From assembly GCF_004011695.2 (NCBI RefSeq), contig NC_082406.1, forward strand, positions 1,922,001 to 1,986,000: a DNA stretch of 64,000 nucleotides. The letters run 5' to 3'. The stretch is from Ascochyta rabiei (lineage: Eukaryota > Ascomycota > Dothideomycetes > Pleosporales > Didymellaceae). How positions within the stretch are numbered: position 1 is the stretch's first letter; each line of letters begins with the position of its first letter. Below the pieces are notes generated by a model, which was given only the letters and a program-made list of their open reading frames with translations, made no database searches and was not told where the DNA came from. Of this stretch, positions 1 to 11,265 are shown one piece after another. A program made the translations under genes and the position numbers.

Positions 1-1679
1 GCGCTTACACATATTGCAGGTAGAGTTCTACCTAGTCCTAACATCTTATATAACTAATAGTTAATAATTTACTAGAATATTACTCTGTAGTGTAAGAAAC
101 CTCTTAAATTGTTATAGTAATAGATCTATTGTAATACAGATAGCTTAGATCTGTGTTACAATTAGTATGTAATAAAATAATGTAATAAATAATTTCTACC
201 TTCTAGAGAGAGTTTAGAACAGATATGCTGTTTTTAATACCCCTAATATAGTGTTGCTGTAGTCTTTATGCATGCTCTAGTTCTAGTAATACCTTAAGTT
301 AGAGATAGTAAATAATGTCTTGTATAATAAGGTTAATTATATATACAAGACAAGGAACAGTGTTCTCTCTACTATCCTAAGTAATGTTGTTCTACTGTAG
401 TAACCTCTCTAAGGTCTGTAATAATGCACTATTATTACTAGCATTATCGCAAGTAATAGTAAGCAGTTATTTTGTAGTTTTAGTTTCCTAAAGAAGTTAA
501 AGAACTTGCTATGCTATAGAGGATCCTGTATGTTTTCTGCGTATAGGAATAAAGTCTAAAAGGACTTCTTACAATTTCTAGCTCTTGTTTATATAGTAAC
601 CTTTAATAGCTAGGAAGCTAAGGTAATTGCTTGCAGTCTAGGCATCTAATGTAATAGACAATTTAGTACTAGAACTAAGATCCTAGAGAAGAGCGTGTTT
701 AGCAGCCTTAAATTAGCTCTAGAACATCTGGCTAAATTTATAACGGGTAGTTATTACAGCTTCTAGCCTTAGGAAGTAGATAAATTGTTAGAATAACAGC
801 TGTTTAATTGTTTAAAATAAGAGGTTGTTGTTAACAACTAATTGCATAAGCTCTGTTTTAAAGGCTAAAGTAGAGTATGCAGGATTAGAAGAAAACTAGT
901 TTTATTTTACTAGCAGGCAGTGTATAGATATAATAGGAGGTTTAACAAAGTATAAGCAGGATTCTTAATTTGTCTGCAGGCTTATAAACTAAGGTGTTAG
1001 ATAAGATACTTAGTCCTACAGCCTTTTATAACTAGGTGCTAAAGAACTAACCTATAGTTATAACAGTATACGTATAGATAGCTATCTTGTACCTAAGAGG
1101 CTTTACTATATCTACTCTAGATCTAGCCTAAGTAAGTTAGTGCATCCTAATATAGCTTTTTAGAAGCAGGATTGCTTCCCTATAATGTAGTTATCTACTA
1201 CTAATCCTATGCTATAATAGTTGCCTTACTATTACTAGTATTAGGGTCTAGAGATACTAGCCTTTTAATAAGATATAATTATTTTAGAAACGCCCCTTTA
1301 ACAAGTTGTGTAGCAGAGAAAGTAAGAGATAGAAGAAGCTTAGGTAGAGTAGAAGGTGTGTCTACTAGTAGTAATAACATATATGTTATATGTAGACGTA
1401 ACAAATATAGATATTTAATCCTAAGGTAAAAGGATAATAGAAAGGCTTTTTAACAAACTGCCTAGGGCAAGCCTGAGCCCTAAGTCCCTAATAGCAAGAT
1501 TGTTATATTTAGTGCTAGGAACTAGTTGTTTTACTATTTTCTTAGGGTTAGCCTAGATATCTTAAGCGAGTTTCTAATTAGGTAGAGATACAAAATGATA
1601 AATTAAATAGAAATTAGCAGATCTTACAAAAGAGGCTATGTATGTGTTAATTAGCTGTTATTTTAAGCTAAAACATTAG

Positions 1680-2900
1680 CTCTATATCTAATCTAGATCT
1701 ATCTTATTATTATTGTTAGATCCTTTAGATCCTAATTCCTCTATATCTTTTTTAGCTAATAACTTGTAAAATTGCTTATTAGTCTTATACACATTTAGCA
1801 TAGATTAATAGTACTTCTCTAGCTTAGAATTAGACTCTTTAATCTCCTCCTTACACTTATTATTGTTAGGTGCTAGAATAAATAGGTAATAGCTAACAAG
1901 CTTAGTATCTTAACTAATCTTATCTAAGAGAGACAGAGGTTTAGTTTAACTATAGTAATTAGTAAGTATATATAATAATATAATATAATAACTTACAGCT
2001 AGGTATTATTAGTTATAACTGCTATACTCTTAGGTGACATATTATTACAGAAGGCCTCCTATTCTTCCTTCTCCTTCTTGCTCTTAAAGGTGTTATCTTT
2101 AAGTTTTTAAAGACCTTACTAATACTCTTAGCAGAGCAGTTTCTTAACAACGCTGCTATTAGAAAAGAGCTATTTGTTACCTTAGCCTATAGTAGTCTAA
2201 CTAGCAGTAGAACTGTCTTAAGCAAGTTCTGCATGCTTTTTAAGGGCCTATTAGTGTGCGCGAAGATCTATTTTATGCTTAAGATTATCCTACCTCTTAT
2301 AAACAGTCTTAAGCTTGTTTTTAAGCTACTTAGCTGTTCTTAGTTAGTAAATGTTTGTAATAAGAAGCTGTAATAAGTAACTACTAGCAGATAACTTAAA
2401 GCGTTGCTAATCTATATCTTCTTTAGTCTAGGCTACTATTATAGCTTAAATATTAAGATCTGCTAAAGCATAAGACTAGTCTTAACCTAACTTTAGCCTA
2501 GCCTAGTATTTTGCTGCACAATTAGCAGCCTTTGCCTTATTAATAATTTCCTTCTCTTTGCTACGCAAGGTAGCTTAATTTCTTTATTAAACTGCGCGGA
2601 TACTGTTGCTAAGCTCTCCCTTAAATAAGACTTTTATACCAGTCTTTTAGCCTATAGCCCTAATCTAACTATAAGAATTAAGGACTTAATTAATCTTATA
2701 GTCTCTTAAATAGAAACCCTAGTATTATTAGCACTAACTGTAATAACAGGCTGTAATAACTACCTTATTTAGTTAATCCTACTCCTTAGTGGTAAAGCTA
2801 GCTAGTATACTAGTACCTGTAGTGCTAGCAAAGGTTAGTATATCTTCCTCCTCCTCCTCCTTCTTAATATTATTAGCGTTAGGTTTAATTATGCTAACTA
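1680..2900 (-). pseudogene. Degraded coding remnant of unknown family in the RIP block
   Basis: Read on the minus strand, this stretch gives long runs of charged, Lys/Glu-rich sequence interrupted by TAG and TAA, and it ends near 1680 in an Asn-rich tail. The amino-acid texture looks like former protein-coding DNA rather than random sequence. No transposase, RT or integrase motif is visible, so the family is unknown. It may be a gene of a DNA transposon or a captured host gene. The inference rests on texture only. Confidence 0.3.
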
Positions 2901-3014
2901 TAATAGGAGGTAGTAATAACATGTAGTATTATATAAACAGAAGGTATTATAGATGTAGAAGGTGTTATAGAAGAGTAGGGCAGTAGTATGCTTTTTAGCA
3001 GCTAGTCTGTGCTT

Positions 3015-3745
3015 AACCTGTCCTAGTTTTGCTAGCGCAAAAGTAACAAACGCTAGCGCTGTTGCAACAAAAAACATTAAAACCCCTTCTAATAATATTG
3101 AAACAGCTTAGAGCTAGGTGCAACCTATGTTAAAAAAATTTGCTTAGTAAATATATAAAATTTGTAGGTTATTACAGTTTAGTATTATATAACTGTTTGT
3201 GCATTATAGTTGCAATAATCCCTACTTGTAATAGATTTTAGTTTTCTTGCGCTAAGCAGTAGCCTCTACTAGCGCTTAAACAACAAACGCTAGTGCTAAA
3301 GTAATAGGAAACATTTGCAACACGTCTTATAATATTAAATTAAATTAGAATTAGACACAGCTTAGGCTAAAAGAATGTGCTTAGCGTATTTGTACTATCT
3401 GTAAGTTATTATAGTTTTTTATTATATAACTGTTTATATATTATAGTTGTAATAATCCCCTACTTATAATAGATTTTAGTTTTCTTGCGCTAGGCAGCAG
3501 CCTCTACTAGCGCTTAAATAACAAACGCTAGCGCTAAAGCAATAGGAAACATTTATAAGGCGTCTTATAATATTAAATTAAATTAGAATTAGACGTAGCT
3601 TGCGCTAAAAGAATGTACTTAGCGTAATTATATTACCTGTAGGTTATTATGAGCTTTTATCACAGTTATGCTAGTGTATAATAGTTGTAATAACTTTCTA
3701 CTAGCTACAGATTCTGATTTTCTTACGTTAGGTAGCAGCCTAAAC
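3015..3745. repeat. Tandem repeat, about 238-bp unit, about three copies
   Basis: The phrase TTTTCTTGCGCTA recurs at 3242 and 3480 and, with changes, at 3718, which gives an exact 238-base period. The flanking text (CCTCTACTAGCGCTTAAA, the AACAAACGCTAG phrase, and the TTATATAACTGTTT phrase) repeats with the same spacing. A weaker partial copy begins near 3015. The copies differ mainly by C/T and G/A changes, consistent with RIP acting after duplication. No reading frame survives. Confidence 0.8.
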
Positions 3746-3889
3746 TTTAGCAGCGTACAGACCTCTGCACGCGTTATTACACTAACCTATTAACAAACTC
3801 TACTATTACCTTTTATACTATAATACTACACTATTACAACAGCTATACTACTACAATTTTGCTGCGTAACCTAGGCGTACTATAATGTC

Positions 3890-4030
3890 ACAGCCTACTA
3901 TTACAGCTATTACAGCCTGCGAGCTATTATACCTACTATTACACTTATTTTTACAGCCTACTACTACAGCCTACTATTACAGCCTACTACTACAGCATAC
4001 TATTACAGCTAACTATTACAGCTAACATAG
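3890..4030. repeat. Minisatellite with TACTATTACAGCC-like units
   Basis: Short units close to TACTATTACAGCC follow each other about ten times with small changes (TATTACAGCC, TACTACAGCC, TATTACAGCT). The array is imperfect and noncoding. It may have arisen by slippage inside the RIP-altered repeat. Confidence 0.75.
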
Positions 4031-4724
4031 CTAGAGGTCACAGGAATAAGGCTGTCCTAAGCTAAGGATTAGCTGTAACTAGCAGCATGCTAGTAAGGAA
4101 GCCCTTAGCAGCTAAGTCTGCCCGCAAGGCGCCTGCTCTGCCACTAAAGCGTAGGTACTGTTATAAGGCTAGCAGTATATTATTATATTCTATTATTACA
4201 TTTAATAACTAATTCTAAGGTAGTAGTTATACTGCGTAATATCTATTAATACTAGAGGTTAACTAAATTGTTAATACCTAAAATGCCATTCTCACGCATA
4301 GTTTAGGAAGTTGCTCTTTAACTAAGGAATAATCTTTAGTTCTGGGCTAGCGCTCTAGAGGCTCTTTAGGAGTCTGCTAAGTCTTTTCTTATTAGTGTCT
4401 TTAAAGATATATGTTAGTTTCTTATAGAAAAACACAAAACTAATATTTAAAGATATAAATATAAACGCTATCTATGTAAAGTAAGTTACTATTTAGGTAA
4501 AGGATATAGCTCTTGCAAAGCAATACTACTAGAGGCTTATTAGTGCCCTCTACTAAATAATTATATATTATAAGAGGGAAAAAAGATAGAACTAGGGTTT
4601 TATAGAATGTTTGTATAATATATACTACTAATTAATAAACACACCTATATATAATAATTATCTATAATAATATTTAAAGCTTAACAACTAAAATATTTAA
4701 ATAAAAAAGGCTTTAATAGGATAG

Positions 4725-4934
4725 ATGTGTAGTTATGTAATATACCTAACCCCTACCTCTACCCTATGTAGACTCTACCCTACCTATACCCCTACCCCAT
4801 GTAGACCCTACTCTACCCCTACCCCTACCCCATGTAGACCCTACCCTACCCCTACCCCTACCCTATGTAGACCCTACCCTACCCCTACCCCTACCCCATG
4901 TGGACCCTACCCTACCCCTACCATCTTGGCATAG
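4725..4934 (+). repeat. 33-bp telomere-like minisatellite with an open 11-residue repeat frame
   Basis: The phrase ATGTAGA (or a one-base variant) occurs at 4766, 4799, 4832, 4865 and 4898, exactly 33 bases apart. The rest of each unit is CCCTACCC/CCCTACCCC text resembling a telomere repeat. Because 33 is a multiple of three, one + frame stays open for 69 codons and reads as an 11-residue Pro/Thr/Tyr repeat with a Cys-Arg-Pro core. The unit is CCCTAC-based, not the standard CCCTAA, so it is not a simple telomere. Just downstream (4925-5030) is text shared with 31.93-32.14 kb. A translated product is unlikely but cannot be excluded. Confidence 0.8.
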
Positions 4935-5039
4935 AATTAGTGTAGGTAGAGGTAGGGTACGGTAGGGGTACATCACCTAATGTACCCTACCCCTACCCAA
5001 CCCCTACCCTTTTACCACCGTAACCTAGTCCTAGGTTAC

Positions 5040-8000
5040 CTATAGCTAGCTAAAGCAGACCTATATATCTGTTTCTTAGCAGAAACCTATAAGTAGTTTA
5101 CTAATAACACTAAGAGAGTCTAGCTGTTAACAGCTAAATAATTATTTAGTAAACTAGGTCTAGCTAAGCAGCTATATCTGCTATATTCTAGAAGCCTAAA
5201 TATAGGCAGTCTAACAGACACCTACTAGGCAGACGTTAGACAGATGTTAGAGGCAGCTTGTCTTACTAAACAGTTAAGAATTATAGTAGTAGCACTTGAT
5301 AGTAGTGCTATCCTAGAAGACAATACTCTAGATGTAGAAGAACTTAAGTACATGCCTAAACACCTCTATTATAAATAGTTTACCTTTAGTAAATAGTAAA
5401 TAAGTGTATTAGCACTATACTAGGAGTATAATTACTCTATTAAGATTAAGGATAGAGCTAAAGTTCCTAACCTCCTAATCTATAACCTGTCTTATAGGGA
5501 GCTAGATATCCTCTAGAAGTACCTTAAGACAGCACAGGAGAAAGGCTAGATCTGCCTAAGCAAGTTGCTAGCAGGTGCCCCTATCCTATTTATCTCTAAG
5601 TTAGACAGCACTATAAGACTATGCGTTAACTATTAGGGATTAAATAGGGTAACTATTAAAAACTAGTACCCTATACTGCTAGTTAGTAAGAGAATAGACT
5701 ACCTATTAAAAGTAAAGGTCTTTACTAAGCTAGATCTATATAACACCTACTACAGGCTCTAGATTAAGAAATGTAATAAGTAGAAGACTGCGTTTAAGAC
5801 ACAGTATAGTTATTTCAAATACCTAGTAATACCTTTCAGCCTAGCAAACGCACTAGCCACATTTTAATCCTACATCTACTAAGCCTTAGGAGGCCTACTA
5901 GATAGAACCTGTGTAGTCTACCTTAATAACATCCTTATCTACTTCTAGGATAAGAAGGACTACAACAAGCACGTTAAAGAGGTCCTAGATTGCCTAGTTA
6001 AGTAGGGGATATTCGCAAAGGCTAGCAAGTGCGTCTTCTCTAGTAAGTTAGTAGAGTTTCTAGGATTTATTATTACACTAGATAGTGTAGTTATAGACCC
6101 TAAGAGGGTCTACACTATTACTAAATAGCTAGAGCTATTAAGCTATAAGGATATTTAGGTGTTCTTAGGCTTTACTAACTTCTATTTACAATTTATCTTT
6201 AACTACTTAGAAATTATTTAACTGCTTATAGACTATATAACAGCCGCCTAGAACCTAACAGAGGACTAGGGGGTCCCTAGTCTAAAAAAAGAGAATGTAA
6301 GACTAAAGAAAAGCTAAAAGGGACTAATAAAATAGTATAAACTATAGTACTAGCTAGAGGAAGCCTATACTGTATTTCTTGCAATTAGAAAAAAGTTTAT
6401 AAAAGCTCTAGTGCTATAACACTTTAATCCTAATAAGCGTACTATTATTCTTATAGACGCGTTAGACTTTACTATAGCAGCTATCCTGTTATAACCCTAA
6501 ACGTCTAAAGTAGCAACAGAGCAGCACTAGAAACTAGTAGCGTTCTAGAGCTAGAAGTTCTAATGTCTATCTATTAGATAGCATACCTATAATAAGGAAC
6601 TCTTAGTAATTATTAAAGCTTTTAGGTAGTAGAGGTATTACCTTAAACACGCCCCTATAATAATCTAGGTACTTTTAGACTATAATAACCTAAGATACTT
6701 TATAATAATAACAAAGCTCTCTTTAAAATAAGCCTATTAGGTAGAAGAGCTAGTAAGGTTTAACTTTAAAGTTAAATATAAGCTAGAACTAGAGAACGTA
6801 GTAGATAGTCCCTTAAGATATCTAGATTACGTATAAGTTCTTAAGGTTAGGGAATAGTAAGCCCTTAGGGACGCTATACTACCTACCTTATAACAGAAGC
6901 TTTAGATCTAGATAATTTAAAAGTCTAGGGCTTAAAAAGATGTATAGGTAATATCTAGGAGTAATATACCTATAGAAGACCTAGCAGAGGTCTAATAACT
7001 ACCTAAAATTGTCCCTAAGGAATTCTGCTAACATTAGATTAGCCTTAGAGACTTGTCTCTTCTAGCTCTTAACCCTCTATCTAATAGCTATTAGAGCTAG
7101 GGTTAATCTAAAGACACTAAAGCTAGGGGACTAGACTTTAATGTTACAGAAGCTCTCCTTTATAGCCTAGACAACAGAGTTAGTACCTCTACACACCTTA
7201 CAAATAAAGCTGTACAGGAAGATTCTGCTTACACCTTAGAAACCCTAGAACTCCTAATAGATTTTGTTAAGTAGGTCTAGTAATAGGACGCAGCATACCC
7301 TATAAACTAGTTATTAATAACCTAGACAGACAGCAAAGCAAAGAAGAGACAGCACTACTAGGAGGTTAACGCTAGTAGGACCTTACACAGAAGTAGGAAA
7401 GTTTAGATTCCTAATAATATTATACTGCGCTAAACTATCCTTTTAAGGAATTATAATAACCCTATAGGATGTTACTACAGTATAGATAAGACTGCTAAAG
7501 TACTTAAAAGAAAGTACTACTAGCTATAACTAATAAAGGACGTATATAAGTACATCTAAAGGTGTCCTATATACTAACTATATAAGATTAGAAGATATAA
7601 GCTATAGAGATTGCTTATACTATTACTAGTGCTAAACACAGCCTAGCAGCACTTCTCCCTTAACTTTGTAACAGACCTACTAAAGTTAATAGATACTAAG
7701 GGGAATAAGTATAACTCTATACTAGTTCTTATAGACTACTTTAGTAAGTACGTCTAATACCGACCCTACACTAAGACAATTACTACCTAACGCCTAGCTA
7801 AGCTGCTTATAGAGCAGAGCTTTTTAAAGCAAGGACTATTAGATACGTTATTATTAGATTAAGGTTTAGTATTTACTAGTTAATTCTAGTTTAATATATA
7901 CTACTACCTTAAAATTAACTACTAATCAAGTATAGCTTTCTACCCCTAGACAGATAGGCAGGTAGAGTAATAAAACTAGAAGTTAGAAATATACCTCTAT

Positions 8001-8834
8001 ATATATATAAACTACTAACAGGATAACTAGGTAGACCTCCTGCTATACGCTAAGTATGCCTATAACTCTAAAGCTTACTCTACTTATAGAGAATCTCCTA
8101 TAAAGGTTACCTTTAGCATAGACCCTAAAGGATTTAATAGGATACCTAATAAGCACTAGCTATAAAAACCCTAAACTGTCTAGGATAAGGACAAGGTAAC
8201 ACTAGAACTATGCTAGTAGGTTGCTAGCTGCCTATTAAACTAGCATAAAATATAGAAAATAGTAAAGGAGGCCTTAAAGTATGTATAAAAGGGCAACGCC
8301 TAGTAGTATAACATAAAACAGTCTAAACAACACTTTACTAAGGGAGACTCTATTCTCCTTTAGGCTAAGAACCTAATAACAAGTTGTCCTTTAAAGAAGT
8401 TTAACGCTTAATACCTTAGGCTATTTATAGTAATTAAGAAGGTAGGTAAGCTAGTATATAAGCTAAAGCTGCCCCTATCTATAGATAGAGTGCACCTAGT
8501 GTTTAACATGTTACTCCTTAAGCACAAAAGGGAACCCCTTATAAGTAGTAGGTTCTAGCTAGGTCCTATTAGTATACTAGAAGACGTCTTACCTAGTAAC
8601 AGGTTTAAAGTTAAAGGTATACTGTTATATAGAGATACTGCTACCTAGGGAAGGGAGTATAGGGTTAAGTAGCTAGGTTAGCTAAATAAAGAAGCTACCT
8701 AGGAACTACTTAAGAACCTTAACTACTGTAATAAGATCCTTTAGGATTATTACTAATATGCTTAGGCAGGTAATCTATTAAGAGTAGGCTGCCCTATAAC
8801 TAACAGACTAGCGCAACTAAAGTAAAAGAGGGGA
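5040..8834 (+). mobile_element. RIP-degraded Ty3/Gypsy chromovirus, copy 1 (pol region)
   Basis: Reading through TAG/TAA stops, the + strand shows Gypsy pol domains in order. A reverse transcriptase lies at about 5550-6150, with the active-site box read as YLNNILIY near 5920 where the family has YxDD. RNase H-like text lies at about 6400-6840, including a YNKELL phrase. An integrase core lies at about 7440-8180, with a DYFSKYV phrase and a YP-TDRQVE phrase. A chromodomain-like end lies at about 8640-8750. A purine run at 8824-8834 directly precedes TGTCCTT at 8835, which fits a polypurine tract and the start of a 3' LTR. No 5' LTR was found. The element is dead: dozens of stops and a changed catalytic Asp. 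Confidence 0.85.
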
Positions 8835-11066
8835 TGTCCTTAGAAGTCTGCCTTATAAACCCTACTCTAAAATAGCTAATAGGAAAGTAAGGATAGATAG
8901 TCCTAGAACTAGTGCAACTAGAGGCTAAAGGAGGCCTAGCGTCTATCTAATACATTACTAGCAAAGACTAGCATATTTATAGGAGAGGAGAGTTTTATTA
9001 GTATCTACTAGTCTGTTAAGAAGTATTATAGGAATAGAGGGTCTTTATAACTATAACTACAGCTTAAGCAGCTCCTCTGTAACCCTTAGAAGGGCTTATC
9101 TTATAGGAGGGGCTGTAATAATAATAACTACCTAGGGTAGGTTTAGTTAGAGACAACAAAAACTGCTTAAAAGGAGCTAACAGAGCCTAAACAGCAGAAG
9201 GCAGGTTAGTACTATAATAGTACTACCGCTTTTCTGCGTTATAAGCACTACCTGTCTTCTAGAAGTAATTCTTAATTATGCTGTTAATTATAATGCTGTT
9301 AGGAAGCTTTATACTAATAGTCCTAATAGTAGCCTATAATAAGTTAGCTCTGTATAAGAAAGAAGAAGAGGAAAAACACCTATAATATACTACTTAAGGT
9401 TATATAACTAAAAATCCTAACAGGCTTAAGCATACTTAGTCTTACTTAGACTAGACTTATTAATATAGTAATAAACTACAGTATTATAGGCAATAAAGCT
9501 GTTATAATAAGCCTTAGCGTAGTTATAGGTAGTCTGCTAGTACGCCTGCACCTAAGTAATTATATTATTATTAGTTGCCTAGTTACCTTAGGTAACTGTC
9601 TTATTATTTGTCTTACAGAGGGCATGCTTAATTAAGAAATTAAGTATGTTACAGGCTTAACAGAAAATAGAGTAATCTATAAAAGTTAGTAAGAGTAGAC
9701 ACTAGAACAGCACAGGAAATACCTTAACACACCTCTCTTTCTTTAATTAGACGCAGCAAGGGCATACGCTAAAGTTGTCCTTACAAAGCCTATACCTACT
9801 AGGCTAACGAAAGACATAGATAAAGGACAAGATAGTGCTATTAGGGTTACTCTTAGATAAGGTAGTTAAGTGCGTAATGCTGGTACAGCACTAGTACTGT
9901 AAAAGCAACAGCTAAGGCTGTATACTCTTAGGCAGCTAGTAGATATAGTTAGGTAGAGCCCTATAGGAGATATATGTTAGATAGGGCGTTATAGTATAGA
10001 AGGTAAGGGCTAGAAGGCAGATATAGATAAAGGTATAGAGATAATAAGGTACTATAAGTAAGCAGATATAGTCCTTATATACACTAAATTCCCTCTACCT
10101 AGTAGCTCTCTAGTAATAACCTAACCTCTTACTACTCTCTTACCTGTTACAATCTACTGCACAGAAAGATAATTCTTATTACAAATATCTAGGCACAGGT
10201 CTATTAACTGCTAGAAGGGTAACTAGTAATCTTACCTAAGATTTACGTTATAAATAAATACTAGAGCCTAGACTATACTATATAAGGGTCTAGGTAAGGC
10301 ACTAGGTATAGCAAGGCTAATAGCTTACTGTTACCACTAGCATACAGACAAGATCTCCTGCAAATAAGTAAATCTTAGGCTAGTTTGCGCAGGAACAGGG
10401 CTACAGAAGCTGCTAGCAATCCTCTTACAGACATTACTAGTTAGGGACTTACTGCTCTAGCCTATAAGGTAGACAACGTCTAACTACTTACGCCTCTAGT
10501 AGCCTTAGCCCTAGGATTAAGGTACCTAATTACTTAGGAGATTATAGAGAGTAAACAGTAGGCATACCTAAGGTAACTCTTAGCCTAGCACTAAGTGCTG
10601 TGTACGCTATATAGAGAGTAAATAATACCTCTTACATATTACCTATTTAGTATATAATTATTACACTCCCTATAGCCTTAGCTTTACAGGTTTTAGAGCT
10701 AATAACTACTAAGGCGTTATTTATAGTAACGTCTAGTAGAAGTAACAGCTTACTAACTAGCAGCTAATAAAGGTATAAGGGAAGACTTAGCCTTAGCTAG
10801 CCTCTTGCAAATAAGACTTATCTACCTAGCTGCGCAGCAATACTGCCCTAGTAGCTTACTAAGCAAACGTTAGGAGGATAGGATTGCTAGCGTCTATTGC
10901 GTGCTAAACAGCTTCCTATCCCTACAGACGCTAACTAATAGACCCCTACTAGTGCTACATTTCTCCTGCTAAGTTTTTCCCTCTACAGGAGGTTTTTCTA
11001 GAGCTTAATAACGTTGCTAGAGACCTCTCTACAGTTTAGGACAAACCTTTAAAGAGGGGGGGCTAT
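8835..11066. repeat. RIP-degraded sequence between the two Gypsy copies
   Basis: AT-rich sequence with stops in all frames. Its first few hundred bases probably hold the 3' LTR of the upstream Gypsy copy; I could not fix the LTR end. From about 9600 to 10970 there is coding-like texture on the + strand without a motif I can name. A hairpin of the form TTTTTCCC...GGAGGTTTTT lies near 10975-11003. A G-rich purine run (11051-11062) just before TGTTAC at 11067 looks like a polypurine tract, so this may be the tail of a further retroelement. Confidence 0.55.
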
Positions 11067-11265
11067 TGTTACAAGTATTCTCCCTACGCTAGGAGATACC
11101 TCAGCTAGGTCCTAGGCTAAGCCTAGGGACCTACTGGCCACACACGTATATAATATTTATAAACCTTAAGACTTATCTTTTAAGGATTTGTCTTATCTCT
11201 TAAATATCACCCTATTATTCGTCCTATCTCGCTCTACTCTATTGCCTGCCTACAGTGCTCTTACA
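11067..11265 (+). repeat. Putative LTR of Gypsy copy 2
   Basis: The segment begins TGTTAC and ends TTACA, the usual TG..CA outline of an LTR. It contains a TATATAATATTTATAAA stretch (about 11146-11162) that could be its promoter. It directly precedes the gag-like region of the second Gypsy copy, so a 5' LTR is the simplest reading. The G-rich run before it could instead make it the 3' LTR of an element to the left. No matching partner LTR was identified in the window. Confidence 0.5.

Larger units (their letters stand above)
1..4720. repeat. AT-rich RIP-degraded repeat block, no intact gene
   Basis: This stretch is very AT-rich and dense in TA steps, with stop codons in all frames and no credible gene. 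The stops are nearly all TAA or TAG, and TGA is scarce. That is the pattern left by repeat-induced point mutation (C to T at CpA on either strand), a process known from filamentous ascomycetes. I could not assign most of it to a transposon family. On the minus strand, about 2900 down to 1680 reads as a Lys/Glu-rich coding remnant broken by many stops; its family is not recognised. Tandem repeats inside the block are listed separately. Confidence 0.85.

Noticed and set aside
4766..4934. Regular 33-base spacing as a CRISPR array
   Set aside because: The units are contiguous with no unique spacers, and the genome is eukaryotic. It is a minisatellite.
4725..5010. True chromosome end (telomere)
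   Set aside because: The text is CCCTAC-based with interruptions, is internal, and has transposon sequence on its right side. Standard fungal telomeres are CCCTAA repeats at the end of a chromosome.
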